Origin: Deltaproteobacteria bacterium
GTDB taxonomy: Bacteria > Desulfobacterota > Binatia > Binatales > Binataceae
Length of the DNA: 42,127 bases
Direction of reading: 5' to 3'
Assembly (NCBI GenBank): GCA_003135135.1
Contig: PLDK01000040.1
Location: 1-42,127 of the forward strand
Of the stretch, positions 8,260-16,537 are shown in pieces. The notes below the pieces were generated by a model. That model saw only the letters and a list, made by a program, of their open reading frames with translations, made no database searches and was not told where the DNA came from. Position 1 is the stretch's first letter. Every line of letters starts with the position of its first letter. The translations under genes were made by a program, and so were the position numbers.

Positions 8260-8916
8260 TCAATCGATGCGAATCAGTTTGTGCTTGATCGCGTATCGCA
8301 CCATCGCCGCCGTCGAGCGCAGGTCGAGCTTCTGCTTGAGGTTGTCGCGATGCGCTTGCGCGGTTTTGACGCTGATGCCGAGTCGTTGCGCGACCTCCTT
8401 GGTAGTCGCGCCCTCGGCTATCAGCTTGAGCACTTCGCGCTCCCGCCTCGTCGGATTCGCCGGGTGCGCCGCGTTCGCAGGCGCGCCACTGTGCAACCGC
8501 GCGAGCACGATCGGCGCGATCGTGGGGCTCAGGTAGTGCCGCCCGGAGTGAACTGCCCGCACCGCGCTCAGCAATTCGGCCGCCGCGTCGGTCTTGACCA
8601 CGTAGCCCGCACAGCCCGCCTCGCCAAACGCTTCCAACACGTATTCCTCGTCGTCGTATTGGCTGAGCACCAGCACTTTGCACACCGGCACTTCCTTGGC
8701 AATTCGACGCGCCGCGGCAAGTCCCCCGATTCCCGGCATCCCGACGTCCATCACCACCACATCCGGCTTCAATTGCGCGGCAATCGCGACGGCCTGTTCG
8801 CCATCGGATGCCTCCGCGACCACCTCGCACTCGGGCGCGAGCACCATCCGCAGCGCCTCGCGGAAGATCCGATGGTCATCGGCAAGCAGCACGCGAATCT
8901 GCCGGTGATTTTCCAT
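8260..8916 (-). CDS. NarL/FixJ-type response regulator
   Basis: A 218-residue two-component response regulator. The receiver domain opens with IRVLLADDHRIFREALRMVL and has the phosphoacceptor Asp57 in VVVMDVGMPG; a later lysine is in GYVVKTDAAAE. The C-terminal LuxR-type helix-turn-helix is LTRREREVLKLIAEG-like (here PTRREREVLKLIAEGATTKE followed by VAQRLGISVKTAQAHR). The ATG overlaps the stop of the kinase gene by one base (TGATG), so the pair is translationally coupled. The GTG just before it is less likely. A GGAG lies eight bases upstream of the ATG. Target genes are unknown. Confidence 0.92.
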   Translation of the reverse strand: MENHRQIRVLLADDHRIFREALRMVLAPECEVVAEASDGEQAVAIAAQLKPDVVVMDVGMPGIGGLAAARRIAKEVPVCKVLVLSQYDDEEYVLEAFGEAGCAGYVVKTDAAAELLSAVRAVHSGRHYLSPTIAPIVLARLHSGAPANAAHPANPTRREREVLKLIAEGATTKEVAQRLGISVKTAQAHRDNLKQKLDLRSTAAMVRYAIKHKLIRID

Positions 8917-10601
8917 CACGAGGACTCCGGGATTTCGGCGACGACTGTCGTGCGGCCTGCCTGCGATTCCACCCTCAAGCTCCCGCCCATCAACTCCAGC
9001 CGCTCCCGCACGCCCGCCAGGCCAATCCCCTCGCCCCCGATGTTGGCGGCGATGCCGCAGCCGTCGTCAGTCACCGAGACGCGCGCGGCGGCATCGGTGC
9101 TGTCGATCGTGATTTCGACCGACTTCGCGCGCGCATGCCGAATCACGTTGGACAGCGTCTCGCGAACGACCTGGAAGCATAGCTGCTGCACCGGGCGCGA
9201 GATTTTCTCCGCCGCGCCATCGTGAACCGAGTGCACTAACTTCGCCGTTACGCCGGCGCGATGCAGCCGCGCGAACTCGCCCTCGATTGCCTCGTCGAGC
9301 GAAGCGTCTGCGATCGTGACAGGACGAAGTTCGCGCGTCTTGTGGCGCAACTCCTCCTCGACCTGCTTGAAGATCGAACGCGCCGCCTCGCGCCGGCCGT
9401 CGAGCGCAATTTTCACCGCCGCAATCAACTGCGCCTGATCGTCGTGCAGGTCGCGCGCGATTCTGGCCCGCTCCTCGTCGATCGCGGCAAACATTCTGAG
9501 CGCAAGCTGGCGCACCAGGAGGTTGCGCCGCGCGGCCTCCCGCTCCATCACCCAGTTCGCTGCCAATGGAGCCAGCCGTTCGACAATCGCCTCCGCCCTG
9601 GCCGCGGATGCGCGCCCGTCGCGCGACGCCAGCGCGATCGCGCCTCCCTCGAACGGGATACACACATACGAACCGCCGAATATTCTGTCTTCGGAAGATT
9701 GATTGGCGCGATCAACAATAGGCGCGTCGCGATCGCGCCAGCGCGCAATCACGATACGGCGCCGGAAACTTTCCCCGAGCGCGCTGCCGGTCTCACCCAA
9801 ATCGAATTCCTTGTGCCCGGACGACGATGCGGCCACGGTCAACGCGCCGCCGTCCGCAACCGCAACCACCCATTGGTCGAAACCGGCCCCGGCCGCGACG
9901 AGTTCGCCGAAGCGGGCGAACCTTTCGCTGGGCTGCGCACGCCGCGCCGCCGCAACCACCTTGTCCAGGTGATTCGTCGCGGCCCGCTCTCGCACCAACT
10001 CCCGCCTTGCATCGATGGCCTGACGGCCGGTCTCGGCGCCGTGGGTCCGCCAGAATTCAAGCGACCCGCGCGCGGCGGCCAGCGCCATCTCGCCGAAAAC
10101 GGCGCGCGCCATAAGTTCAAGCGATGCTTCAAGTTCGCCGCGGGCGCGATCTGCCCGCGCCACCATCGCGATTCGCACCGCGCTCACGCCGTCGGTGAAC
10201 GCCGACGCGGCTATCTGCCGCCCGTCCATTGCTTCGACCCGCACGATTGCGGCGATTTCCCGCGCGTTCAGCGCAACTCTTTCAATCGACTCAATTGAAG
10301 CCGGCGCTCCATGCGCCCGCTTCAGCCCGTATCCCGCGACCGCGTCACCGAGCCGATACTCGACCGCAACGAGGACCGCATTCACCACCTTGTCCCATCG
10401 CGACTCGCCGCGCGGCGCGCACACTACTTCCCCGCCGCCGGCGCCACCGGCGGGAAACGCGATCGCACATCGCTCGGCCGCAACCGTCCCGGCGCCAAGC
10501 TCGGCGATAGCGGCGATCCGATCGCTGAAAGAGGCTTGAGGCGCCGCAGGTCGCGGCGCGACAACCGCCAATCGATTGCGTGGTTTGAGAGCGTTTGCCA
10601 A
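8916..10601 (-). CDS. Cytoplasmic sensor histidine kinase, NarX/DegS type
   Basis: A 561-residue histidine kinase of the HisKA_3 class. The phosphoacceptor is His386 in ERARIARDLHDDQAQL. The ATPase boxes are ETLSNVIRHARA (N box), DDGCGI and GEGIGLAGVRERL. No membrane segment is visible, so it is cytoplasmic. The first 370 residues look like two alanine-rich sensor regions, possibly GAF domains, but they are diverged and the ligand is unknown. The start is TTG at 10601 with GGAG about nine bases upstream. It is coupled to the NarL-type regulator directly downstream, which is its obvious partner. Confidence 0.87.
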   Translation of the reverse strand: MANALKPRNRLAVVAPRPAAPQASFSDRIAAIAELGAGTVAAERCAIAFPAGGAGGGEVVCAPRGESRWDKVVNAVLVAVEYRLGDAVAGYGLKRAHGAPASIESIERVALNAREIAAIVRVEAMDGRQIAASAFTDGVSAVRIAMVARADRARGELEASLELMARAVFGEMALAAARGSLEFWRTHGAETGRQAIDARRELVRERAATNHLDKVVAAARRAQPSERFARFGELVAAGAGFDQWVVAVADGGALTVAASSSGHKEFDLGETGSALGESFRRRIVIARWRDRDAPIVDRANQSSEDRIFGGSYVCIPFEGGAIALASRDGRASAARAEAIVERLAPLAANWVMEREAARRNLLVRQLALRMFAAIDEERARIARDLHDDQAQLIAAVKIALDGRREAARSIFKQVEEELRHKTRELRPVTIADASLDEAIEGEFARLHRAGVTAKLVHSVHDGAAEKISRPVQQLCFQVVRETLSNVIRHARAKSVEITIDSTDAAARVSVTDDGCGIAANIGGEGIGLAGVRERLELMGGSLRVESQAGRTTVVAEIPESS

Positions 10602-10944
10602 CTTGCTGGCTCCGCCTTCAGGATGACAGAGGACAACGAATGTTCTAAGCGAGCACGATCAGATACAGGCCGCGTCCCGTTACGCAAAGAACAGTTTGTT
10701 GCGAGAGTAACTCTTTCTGTCAGCGATTGTTCCCCTTTCCACATGGGAAGGGGAAATCACTTTATTAAATGTGAACCCCGCTCTGGGTTTCACACATCCT
10801 TGGGCAGGGGTGATCCCTGCACCCAGTGAAAACAGAAGATGCGGGCTTCGCCCTGTTAGAAAGTGGTAAGGGGCACGCTGCAGCGGAGTATGCGCGCCGC
10901 CTCCGGGCTCCGGCGGGAAGGGTCGGGTAATGAATCCCCGTTCC
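10602..10944. repeat. Intergenic region holding two hairpin repeats
   Basis: This 343-bp gap has no convincing gene. It holds a hairpin at 10730-10755 (TTCCCCTTTCC facing GGAAGGGGAA) that resembles the one at 31004-31025. It also holds, at about 10770-10825 and on the minus strand, a copy of the dispersed palindromic repeat seen at 40077-40133. The left member of a possible flanking inverted repeat, CGCCCTGTTAGA, is at 10849-10860. Confidence 0.6.
10770..10825 (-). repeat. Dispersed palindromic repeat, copy A
   Basis: Read on the minus strand, this stretch matches 40077-40133 over roughly 60 bases. It contains the GTGCAGGG-type palindrome, then CCCAAGG, then a second palindrome of the form GTGAAACCC facing GGGTTCAC. 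The copy is diverged: one arm of the first palindrome reads ATCCCTGC instead of ACCCCTGC. It is extragenic, next to the Schlafen cassette. Confidence 0.6.
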
Positions 10945-11460
10945 TCATAGTAACGCTGCAAGGTTTCTTCGGACCGGCTCGCTGAGCAACTTGGCTGGCT
11001 CGCTTTCGAGCCAGCGTCGAATAATTCGTGCTTCTTCTCTCCGCGCTCGAAATCGAAAGAGTGAATTACTATAAGCGCCAACCATCTGCGTAATCTTTTC
11101 CATAGTCTGACCCGCCAGATTCATAAGCGCCTCGGGCGGATCTGACTCGTTTCTCCCGATCGCGCCAATTAGGGACATAAGGTTCGCGATCCTCTCGCTC
11201 GGGCAAAGTATTCGCTGTTGAATGGAGAATTCGCTCCATCTCCTCTCGAACTCTCTCCGCGGTACCCAGTACTCGTTTGTGCCTTTCGTCGCGTTCATCG
11301 CTACCAGCGCGTTACTAATTTCGTGCAGAACGGAACCCAACGGAGCCCGCGCTGCCAACTGACTAGCGCGCAAAGAAGCGAGGGCCGCAAATCCCCCGCC
11401 CCCAAGTCCCGCCACCGCGCCCACGAGCGCGCCCAAGATAACCGACGTGCCTTCAGTCAC
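10945..11460 (-). CDS. Small membrane-anchored protein of unknown function
   Basis: A 171-residue protein with one glycine-rich N-terminal membrane segment (VILGALVGAVAGLGGGGFAA), followed by a mostly helical cytoplasmic or periplasmic region rich in Arg and Glu. No domain was recognised. The start is GTG at 11460; no strong Shine-Dalgarno is seen. It is the last gene of a same-strand, lower-GC group with the unknown gene at 11647 and the Schlafen-like gene at 12369, though a 186-bp gap separates it from them. The membrane anchor would suit an effector or sensor subunit, but that is inference. Confidence 0.55.
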   Translation of the reverse strand: MTEGTSVILGALVGAVAGLGGGGFAALASLRASQLAARAPLGSVLHEISNALVAMNATKGTNEYWVPRREFERRWSEFSIQQRILCPSERIANLMSLIGAIGRNESDPPEALMNLAGQTMEKITQMVGAYSNSLFRFRARREEARIIRRWLESEPAKLLSEPVRRNLAALL

Positions 11461-11646
11461 GAGTGCTCACTGAGATTCCTGTGCAGTACAACACCATAAG
11501 TGGGAGTCATCAACTGGCTTCGGCTCTTCGGATACGCCGCCCGAGCGACGCGCCGATCAGATGCGCCGCTTCGGTCGGCGCCGTATGGCGGCTCACGCAG
11601 GCTCCAAGAATGAAGACCTTCTGAACGACACTCCTCGAAAAGAGAA

Positions 11647-12414
11647 TTATTGCGATCCCGCCCTCTTTAGAGCTTCGGGGTCTATGACTGTAGTACCATT
11701 CGCGTCTTTCTTCGTGTAAGGAATACCGTCATTGGATATTCCGAACCAGTTGTAGACCTCTTGAATCAGTTCGTATGCGACCGCACCTGAGTCGATGCTT
11801 CCCCCTTCCCAGGTGATCATTTTGTCCATCTTGGAATTAGGGGCAAGATGCTGGTTACCGTCACCGAAGAAGAACGGTCCAAGCGGGCCCTCACTTAATG
11901 ACGCCCGTTTCTCATCTAGGACTAACCGTTCAAAGTGGACGCAGTATTCGACACGTTGCGGTTTCTGCGTCGATTCCTCGTAAATCAGTCTGCTTAGCTC
12001 GGCGAACAAGTACACCGGCTCGGCCAAAGCCAAGGGATTCAACTGAAGCGAGCCGCCTCCACGGGGGCTCCCCCAAAAAGGCTGCACTAACGCGTCGACT
12101 GCATATATGAGTGTTCCCTCACGCCAGAGCTCCAATATCTTCCAACCCGGGATCAGAACGCGGCGGAGTTCGCCCATCACAATCTTGCTGTTCCCGTCAT
12201 GCTCTAGGCTGAATCCGGCCCTTCTCAGCCTCGGCGGATTGTTGAAGAGCTGAACGAGTGTCGCATCGTTGCCGGCAAAGAGGGTTTTGAACCGCGCGTT
12301 TGGCCATGGCTGCGCGGTCAGCGCGAACAAAACGCGGTCAGTTAGCTGCGCCAGTTCGACAGCCGCTTCTAGTCGCTGAGCAACCCGATCTTCTTCAAGA
12401 TGTTTCTGATCCAT
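11647..12414 (-). CDS. Unknown protein encoded with a Schlafen/AlbA_2 gene
   Basis: A 255-residue soluble protein not assigned to a family. Visible segments include GWKILELWREGTLIYAVDAL, GGGSLQLNPLALAEPVYLF and YELIQEVYNWFGI. There are no membrane helices or cysteine clusters. Its ATG at 12414 lies inside the end of the upstream Schlafen-like gene, a 46-base overlap in a different frame, so translation is probably coupled. A later start is unlikely because the next Met is about 80 residues in. The tight overlap suggests a partner subunit of the Schlafen-like protein. Confidence 0.62.
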   Translation of the reverse strand: MDQKHLEEDRVAQRLEAAVELAQLTDRVLFALTAQPWPNARFKTLFAGNDATLVQLFNNPPRLRRAGFSLEHDGNSKIVMGELRRVLIPGWKILELWREGTLIYAVDALVQPFWGSPRGGGSLQLNPLALAEPVYLFAELSRLIYEESTQKPQRVEYCVHFERLVLDEKRASLSEGPLGPFFFGDGNQHLAPNSKMDKMITWEGGSIDSGAVAYELIQEVYNWFGISNDGIPYTKKDANGTTVIDPEALKRAGSQ

Positions 12415-13046
12415 TTTTTCGATTCCGGGGCCGCGCCCACCTCGATCTTCGCAATGATAGTGTCCAGCTTCTGGTGAATCGCGTCTAGTCGGCGCCCCTC
12501 TCTCAAGAACCTGTGAAGCTCATGGAGCGGCGTTGGTTTTGTCGTAGGGCCAAGCCGCTGTAAGAGGCCAAAAACCGACGTAATCCTTTCGCCTATTTCG
12601 GGCAGATAACGCGCTACTAAAAATGGCCGCAACTCTTCGTCGTAGTTCGGCACCAGTGCCGAAATCAGTCCCACGGTTGAATTCGCTGGATCGGGATGCC
12701 ACCGGAAATCAACGCCGAATGGTGCCGGATAGATCCATTCACCGACGATGTGCCAATACTGCTCATTGGGCGTTCGCGACTGAGGTAGTCGGTGTATTTC
12801 GACGACTTCCCTTCTTTGATAGGTGGGTGACGGCAATGTAGATACTCCGAGAACGATGATGCCCCCGTGTGCGTTTGCAAACGAGCTAACGTCTTTGGCC
12901 AAATCGAATTTTCCCCGTTCCGAATCGAGGTCCCACGGCAACTTCGCTTCGAAGAATTCGTTTTCCAGCGCACCCTTGAGCTCGTCAAATGCACCACGCG
13001 CTAGAATTTCCTGGACTTCTGCGACACTTTCGAACTCTCGGGCCAT
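12369..13046 (-). CDS. Schlafen / AlbA_2 domain protein
   Basis: A 225-residue protein whose first 80 residues match the AlbA_2 (Schlafen) domain: NEFFEAKLPW with Glu30, Glu33 and Lys35, then FDLAKDVSSFANAHGGIIVL with Lys51 and Asp52. Schlafen-type domains include tRNA/rRNA endonucleases that use a cluster of acidic residues, and prokaryotic members occur in regulators and defence loci (family knowledge). Residues 90-180 are unassigned, and 185-202 could form a short coiled coil. The usual C-terminal ATP-binding part of larger AlbA_2 proteins is absent, so this is a short form. Nuclease or defence function is inference. The start codon lies inside a perfect inverted repeat. Confidence 0.72.
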   Translation of the reverse strand: MAREFESVAEVQEILARGAFDELKGALENEFFEAKLPWDLDSERGKFDLAKDVSSFANAHGGIIVLGVSTLPSPTYQRREVVEIHRLPQSRTPNEQYWHIVGEWIYPAPFGVDFRWHPDPANSTVGLISALVPNYDEELRPFLVARYLPEIGERITSVFGLLQRLGPTTKPTPLHELHRFLREGRRLDAIHQKLDTIIAKIEVGAAPESKKWIRNILKKIGLLSD

Positions 13047-13104
13047 CTGCTTTGGTCCAATGTTAGCCCAAGTCGATCTCGGCGTCGAAGTGCAAAGCAG
13101 ATGG
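13043..13104 (-). promoter_or_regulatory. 12-bp inverted repeat over the Schlafen start codon
   Basis: Two perfect 12-base arms, CCATCTGCTTTG at 13043-13054 and CAAAGCAGATGG at 13093-13104, are separated by 38 bases. The first arm contains the ATG of the Schlafen-like gene. In the mRNA the upstream arm could pair with the start codon region and hide it. As DNA the repeat could be an operator for self-regulation. Both roles are inference from position. Confidence 0.6.
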
Positions 13105-13349
13105 TCGGCAACGGCTGTCTGCGCCTAGTTCAATGTGGCGCGACGCATACTCGCGGGATCGCGGCGGCAATCGGCGAATTCCTGGGCCGTAAGCTGTGCA
13201 ATTAGAGAAGGGCCGGCCCCTGCACTTAAGTCAGGATCTCTGCTCCCCTCACTCATGCCTCTAACAGGGCGTCAGGCCGCATCCCGCGGCGGTGCCGATA
13301 GCCCTTTAACAAACGGGAAGTCCGAAACCTGCGTGAGGTTTCGGGAGCG
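13105..13349. other. Intergenic region between the Schlafen cassette and the UPF0182 gene
   Basis: No supported gene. It holds CTAACAGGG-type sequence at 13260-13271, complementary to 10849-10860 on the other side of the cassette. At its right end, a 9-bp hairpin (13322-13344) follows the stop of the UPF0182 gene. Confidence 0.45.
13322..13344 (-). terminator. Hairpin just after the UPF0182 stop codon
   Basis: CCGAAACCT and AGGTTTCGG form a perfect 9-bp stem with a 5-base loop, starting five bases past the stop codon of the minus-strand UPF0182 gene. The sequence beyond it has only a weak T-rich stretch, so this is a possible but not classical terminator. Confidence 0.45.
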
Positions 13350-16103
13350 TCAGGGATGAGCGGGGGCGGGGGAAATCGATAGCTCGTCGCCGAGCGCCTT
13401 CATCTCCGCGCCGAACGCCGTCCAATCGCCGGCGCGAATCGCCTCCAGCGCGCGATTGTAATGCTGCGCCGCGCTCTGCATGTCGGCCTTGGGCGCGCCC
13501 GCGCCCGCAGCGATCGACTGCGGGGCCGACTCGTTCATGATCGCCTTGGCGATCGTCGCCCCCGGCGGCGCCTGATTGCTGAACAGCGCCAGCATCGTCA
13601 GGTCGAGCGTATCGGCCATCACCACGCGATCGCTGTACGACGCGACCACCCGCTGCAACTCCGGCAACTGCCCATTCTCGGCGCGGATGAACAGCGGCTC
13701 GACGTAGAGCAAGGAGTCCTGAATCGGGATCACGAGCAGGTTGCCGAGCAGGACCTTCGAACCCATTTGATTCCACAGCGAAAGTTGCCGCGAAATTTCG
13801 GGATTCTGATTGATGCGCGCCTGGATCTGATACGGACCGTAAAAAAGTTTGTCCTTTGAAAATGAATACTCGAACAGATGACCGTAATCCGCGCCGTCGC
13901 AGCGCGCCGCCATCCACGCAATCATGTTGTCGCGTCCCGACGGCACCATCGGCAGCATCAACATGTATTCCGCCTGCGCTTCGCCCGGCAGCCGCATGAT
14001 CACGTAGTAGGGCGTCATCGGGACCGTCTGCCCGGCGTAGTTTTCGCGCGGGAATCCCCACAGGTCCTCGCGGTTATAGAAGACCTGCGGATCGGTCATG
14101 TGATAGGTGCGGAAAGTGTCGGCCTGGATCAGAAAAAAATCTTCCGGATAGCGGATGTGCGCGCGCAATTCCGCCGGCATCGCCGACATCGGCTTGAACA
14201 TCGCGGGGAACACGCGCTGCCACGTCTTGATCACCGGGTCTTCGGGATCCGACACGTAAAAATCGGTGTCGCCGGTGTACGCGTCAACCACCACCTTGAC
14301 CGAATTGCGGATGTAGTTGATCCCGTCGGCGTTGCGCTGCGAGTATGGGTAATGATCGCTGGTCGTATAGCAGTCAACGATCCACACCATCCGGCCATTG
14401 AGGATCACAGCATAGGGATCGCGGTCGAGGTTCAGGAACGGCGCGATGTAGGCGATTCGGCTCGCGATGTTGCGCCGGATCATGATCTTGCTGTTCTTTA
14501 CGATATTCTCGGTGACGAGCAGATTGATGTCGCGAAAAAAGATGCTGAACAGCAGCCGGCGAAAAAAACCCGCCACCGGCACGCCGCCCGATCCCGCGTA
14601 GTACGAAAAGACGTTGTCCGCGCCCTTGGGATAGTCGAACTCAGGCGTCGCCGAATCGACGACGGCGTAATTGTCGCGCCCCTCGCCAAAGTAGATCGCC
14701 GGCTGGTCAACCTTCAGCCCCACGTCCGAGACCGCCGGAATATTCTTTAAATAGAACACCGGCATCCCCTCGGTGTCCTTCTTGTTGACCGGGCTCATCG
14801 CCAGCCCCGCGCCGTGCGTGAACTTGAGATGCTGGTTGACCCAGGTCTGCGCGTTGTCGGGCAGCTGATCGATATTCATCTCGCGCGGCGACAGCATCAC
14901 CTCGGTGTACTTGCCCTCGATCCAGTAGCGATCGATGTCGACGTCGCGAAAATCGTAGTAGGTGCGAATTTCCTGCAACTGGCGGTAGGTGTCGATTAGC
15001 GGGCGCGGGTCCCACAGCCGGATGTTCTTGACCGTCGTCGAATCCTGCTCGAGCGCCGCGGGCGTGAGCGTGCCCTGCCCCGCAAACGGTTTCACGTCAA
15101 CCCTGTCGAGCTTGTACGCATGCCGCGTCGCCTCGATGTTGCGTTGCAGGTATGGACGCTCGACTCGAAGCTCGTCGGGCTTGACCCACAAGCGCTCGAT
15201 CACCGGCTGGATAAAATTCATGATGAGCGCGGGCCCGAACACGACAACGAACGCGGCGACTGGAATCCTCAGTCCGCCCTCGCGCGCGTTGAACATGCAC
15301 ATCACGGCAGCCCCCAACGACAGCGCCACCAGCAGCCACAGCCCGGGCTGCCACAGGATGCGATCGACGTAGCGCAGTCCGAATACGACGCCGTCGGTAT
15401 GCAGCAGCAAGTCGAAGCGGCCGAGCCAGTAAGTCATCGCCCGCTGCACGAAGAACAGCCCCAGCAGGATAGACAGATGGCCCGCCGCACCCGGCGCCAC
15501 GCGCGGTGGCGATTCCTTGAAGTCGATCGCGCCGCGCGTCCAATAGACTGCGATCGCAATCGCGGCCGCCAGCACGATGATCATCAGGAACAGATCGCGG
15601 ATTTCCTCGAGCAGCGGCATCGTGAAGACGTAGAAGCCGAGGTCGTTGCCGAAGGCCTGATCGGCAATTCCGAACGGCACCCCGTAGAGACCCTTGAGGT
15701 AGGTGTCCCAGCTGCCAGCCTCGCCTTGCGCCGCGAACAGCGCCAGCAAGGCCGCGCCGCAAGCGACGATCACGCGCCACGGCACGCGTTCGCCGAGCGC
15801 GCGAATCAACTCGGGCAGATTAACCTCGACCATCTCGTCGGGGCGGCGCACCACGCGCAGCCGCTCGTGATTGCGGCTGGTGCCGACCGCAATCAACCCG
15901 CTGACGAAGATCGCGACGAACGCGGCCAGCCAAACGATCGCGAAGATCACGATTTCCGCGCCGACAGTTGTATTGAAAACTCCGCCGTAGCCGAGTCTTC
16001 CGAACCACAGGTAGTCGACCAGTAGCTGGTCAGCCAGGCTCAGCGACACGAGCGCGACGATAACGACAACGGCGAGGCTGATCAGGATTACGCGGGGTCG
16101 CAT
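13350..16103 (-). CDS. UPF0182 family large membrane protein
   Basis: A 917-residue protein of the UPF0182 (COG1615) family. About seven membrane helices fill the first 320 residues, beginning with ILISLAVVVIVALVSLSLAD and VDYLWFGRLGY. A large, probably extracytoplasmic domain follows, with conserved-looking segments such as PVFYLKNIPA, GEGRDNYAVV and RIAYIAPFLNLDRDPYAV. The C-terminal 120 residues are a low-complexity linker and a short helical part. Its biochemical function is unknown. Length is normal for the family. It is preceded by a DUF1232 gene 12 bases upstream, so the two are probably one operon. Confidence 0.93.
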   Translation of the reverse strand: MRPRVILISLAVVVIVALVSLSLADQLLVDYLWFGRLGYGGVFNTTVGAEIVIFAIVWLAAFVAIFVSGLIAVGTSRNHERLRVVRRPDEMVEVNLPELIRALGERVPWRVIVACGAALLALFAAQGEAGSWDTYLKGLYGVPFGIADQAFGNDLGFYVFTMPLLEEIRDLFLMIIVLAAAIAIAVYWTRGAIDFKESPPRVAPGAAGHLSILLGLFFVQRAMTYWLGRFDLLLHTDGVVFGLRYVDRILWQPGLWLLVALSLGAAVMCMFNAREGGLRIPVAAFVVVFGPALIMNFIQPVIERLWVKPDELRVERPYLQRNIEATRHAYKLDRVDVKPFAGQGTLTPAALEQDSTTVKNIRLWDPRPLIDTYRQLQEIRTYYDFRDVDIDRYWIEGKYTEVMLSPREMNIDQLPDNAQTWVNQHLKFTHGAGLAMSPVNKKDTEGMPVFYLKNIPAVSDVGLKVDQPAIYFGEGRDNYAVVDSATPEFDYPKGADNVFSYYAGSGGVPVAGFFRRLLFSIFFRDINLLVTENIVKNSKIMIRRNIASRIAYIAPFLNLDRDPYAVILNGRMVWIVDCYTTSDHYPYSQRNADGINYIRNSVKVVVDAYTGDTDFYVSDPEDPVIKTWQRVFPAMFKPMSAMPAELRAHIRYPEDFFLIQADTFRTYHMTDPQVFYNREDLWGFPRENYAGQTVPMTPYYVIMRLPGEAQAEYMLMLPMVPSGRDNMIAWMAARCDGADYGHLFEYSFSKDKLFYGPYQIQARINQNPEISRQLSLWNQMGSKVLLGNLLVIPIQDSLLYVEPLFIRAENGQLPELQRVVASYSDRVVMADTLDLTMLALFSNQAPPGATIAKAIMNESAPQSIAAGAGAPKADMQSAAQHYNRALEAIRAGDWTAFGAEMKALGDELSISPAPAHP

Positions 16104-16115
16104 CAGGGTGCTGCG

Positions 16116-16430
16116 CTATTCGCCACGGCCAATCTGACTGACGTGTTCCCGCACGACGTCGGGTGGGCATAGCCAGATGAAAACCTTGAGCGAGAGGTAG
16201 CCGATAAGAATCCAGTCGAGTTCGCCGACTATCGGAATCATGTCGAGCTCGAGCGCCGGAGGTGTCAACATAAGCAGCAAACCCATCCACGGTACCATTT
16301 TCGCCAGCATCGGCACGCGTTCGTCGGTGATCAGCCGATAAAACAGACGGACGAACTGCGGCAGAAAAATCACCAGCCGGCTCAGTTGCATCGGCCCGAG
16401 GAATTGCATGCGAAGCATCGATCGAAACAT
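16116..16430 (-). CDS. DUF1232 (YkvA-like) small membrane protein
   Basis: A 104-residue protein with the DUF1232 pattern: VRLFYRLITDERVPMLAKMV, then LTPPALELDMIPIVGELDWI. Two hydrophobic helices are visible. The family is widespread, and its role is unknown. The ATG at 16430 is preferred over the TTG immediately before it. It is divergent from the ThDP enzyme gene and 12 bases upstream of the UPF0182 gene, with which it probably forms an operon. Confidence 0.82.
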   Translation of the reverse strand: MFRSMLRMQFLGPMQLSRLVIFLPQFVRLFYRLITDERVPMLAKMVPWMGLLLMLTPPALELDMIPIVGELDWILIGYLSLKVFIWLCPPDVVREHVSQIGRGE

Positions 16431-16537
16431 CAACTTAATCCAACGATATCATACTCTAGCACAACGCGGCGCCGAAGATGTCCTGCGGCGGGGGTCTTTT
16501 TGTTACAATTAGCGGCAATCGAGGAGGGCGAAGCGGA

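Noticed and set aside
9261-10298. A 345-residue plus-strand frame
   Set aside because: Antisense to the histidine kinase; no motif or ribosome binding site.
11518-11640. A GC-rich stretch between two cassette genes; on the minus strand it reads VFILGACVSRHTAPTEAAHL, faintly like a thiolase or HTH start
   Set aside because: Too short, no good start codon and no continuation; possibly a native fragment caught in the lower-GC island but not supportable as a gene.
13135-13359. A 74-residue plus-strand frame
   Set aside because: It runs through a hairpin and the repeat-like region with no ribosome binding site or recognisable sequence.
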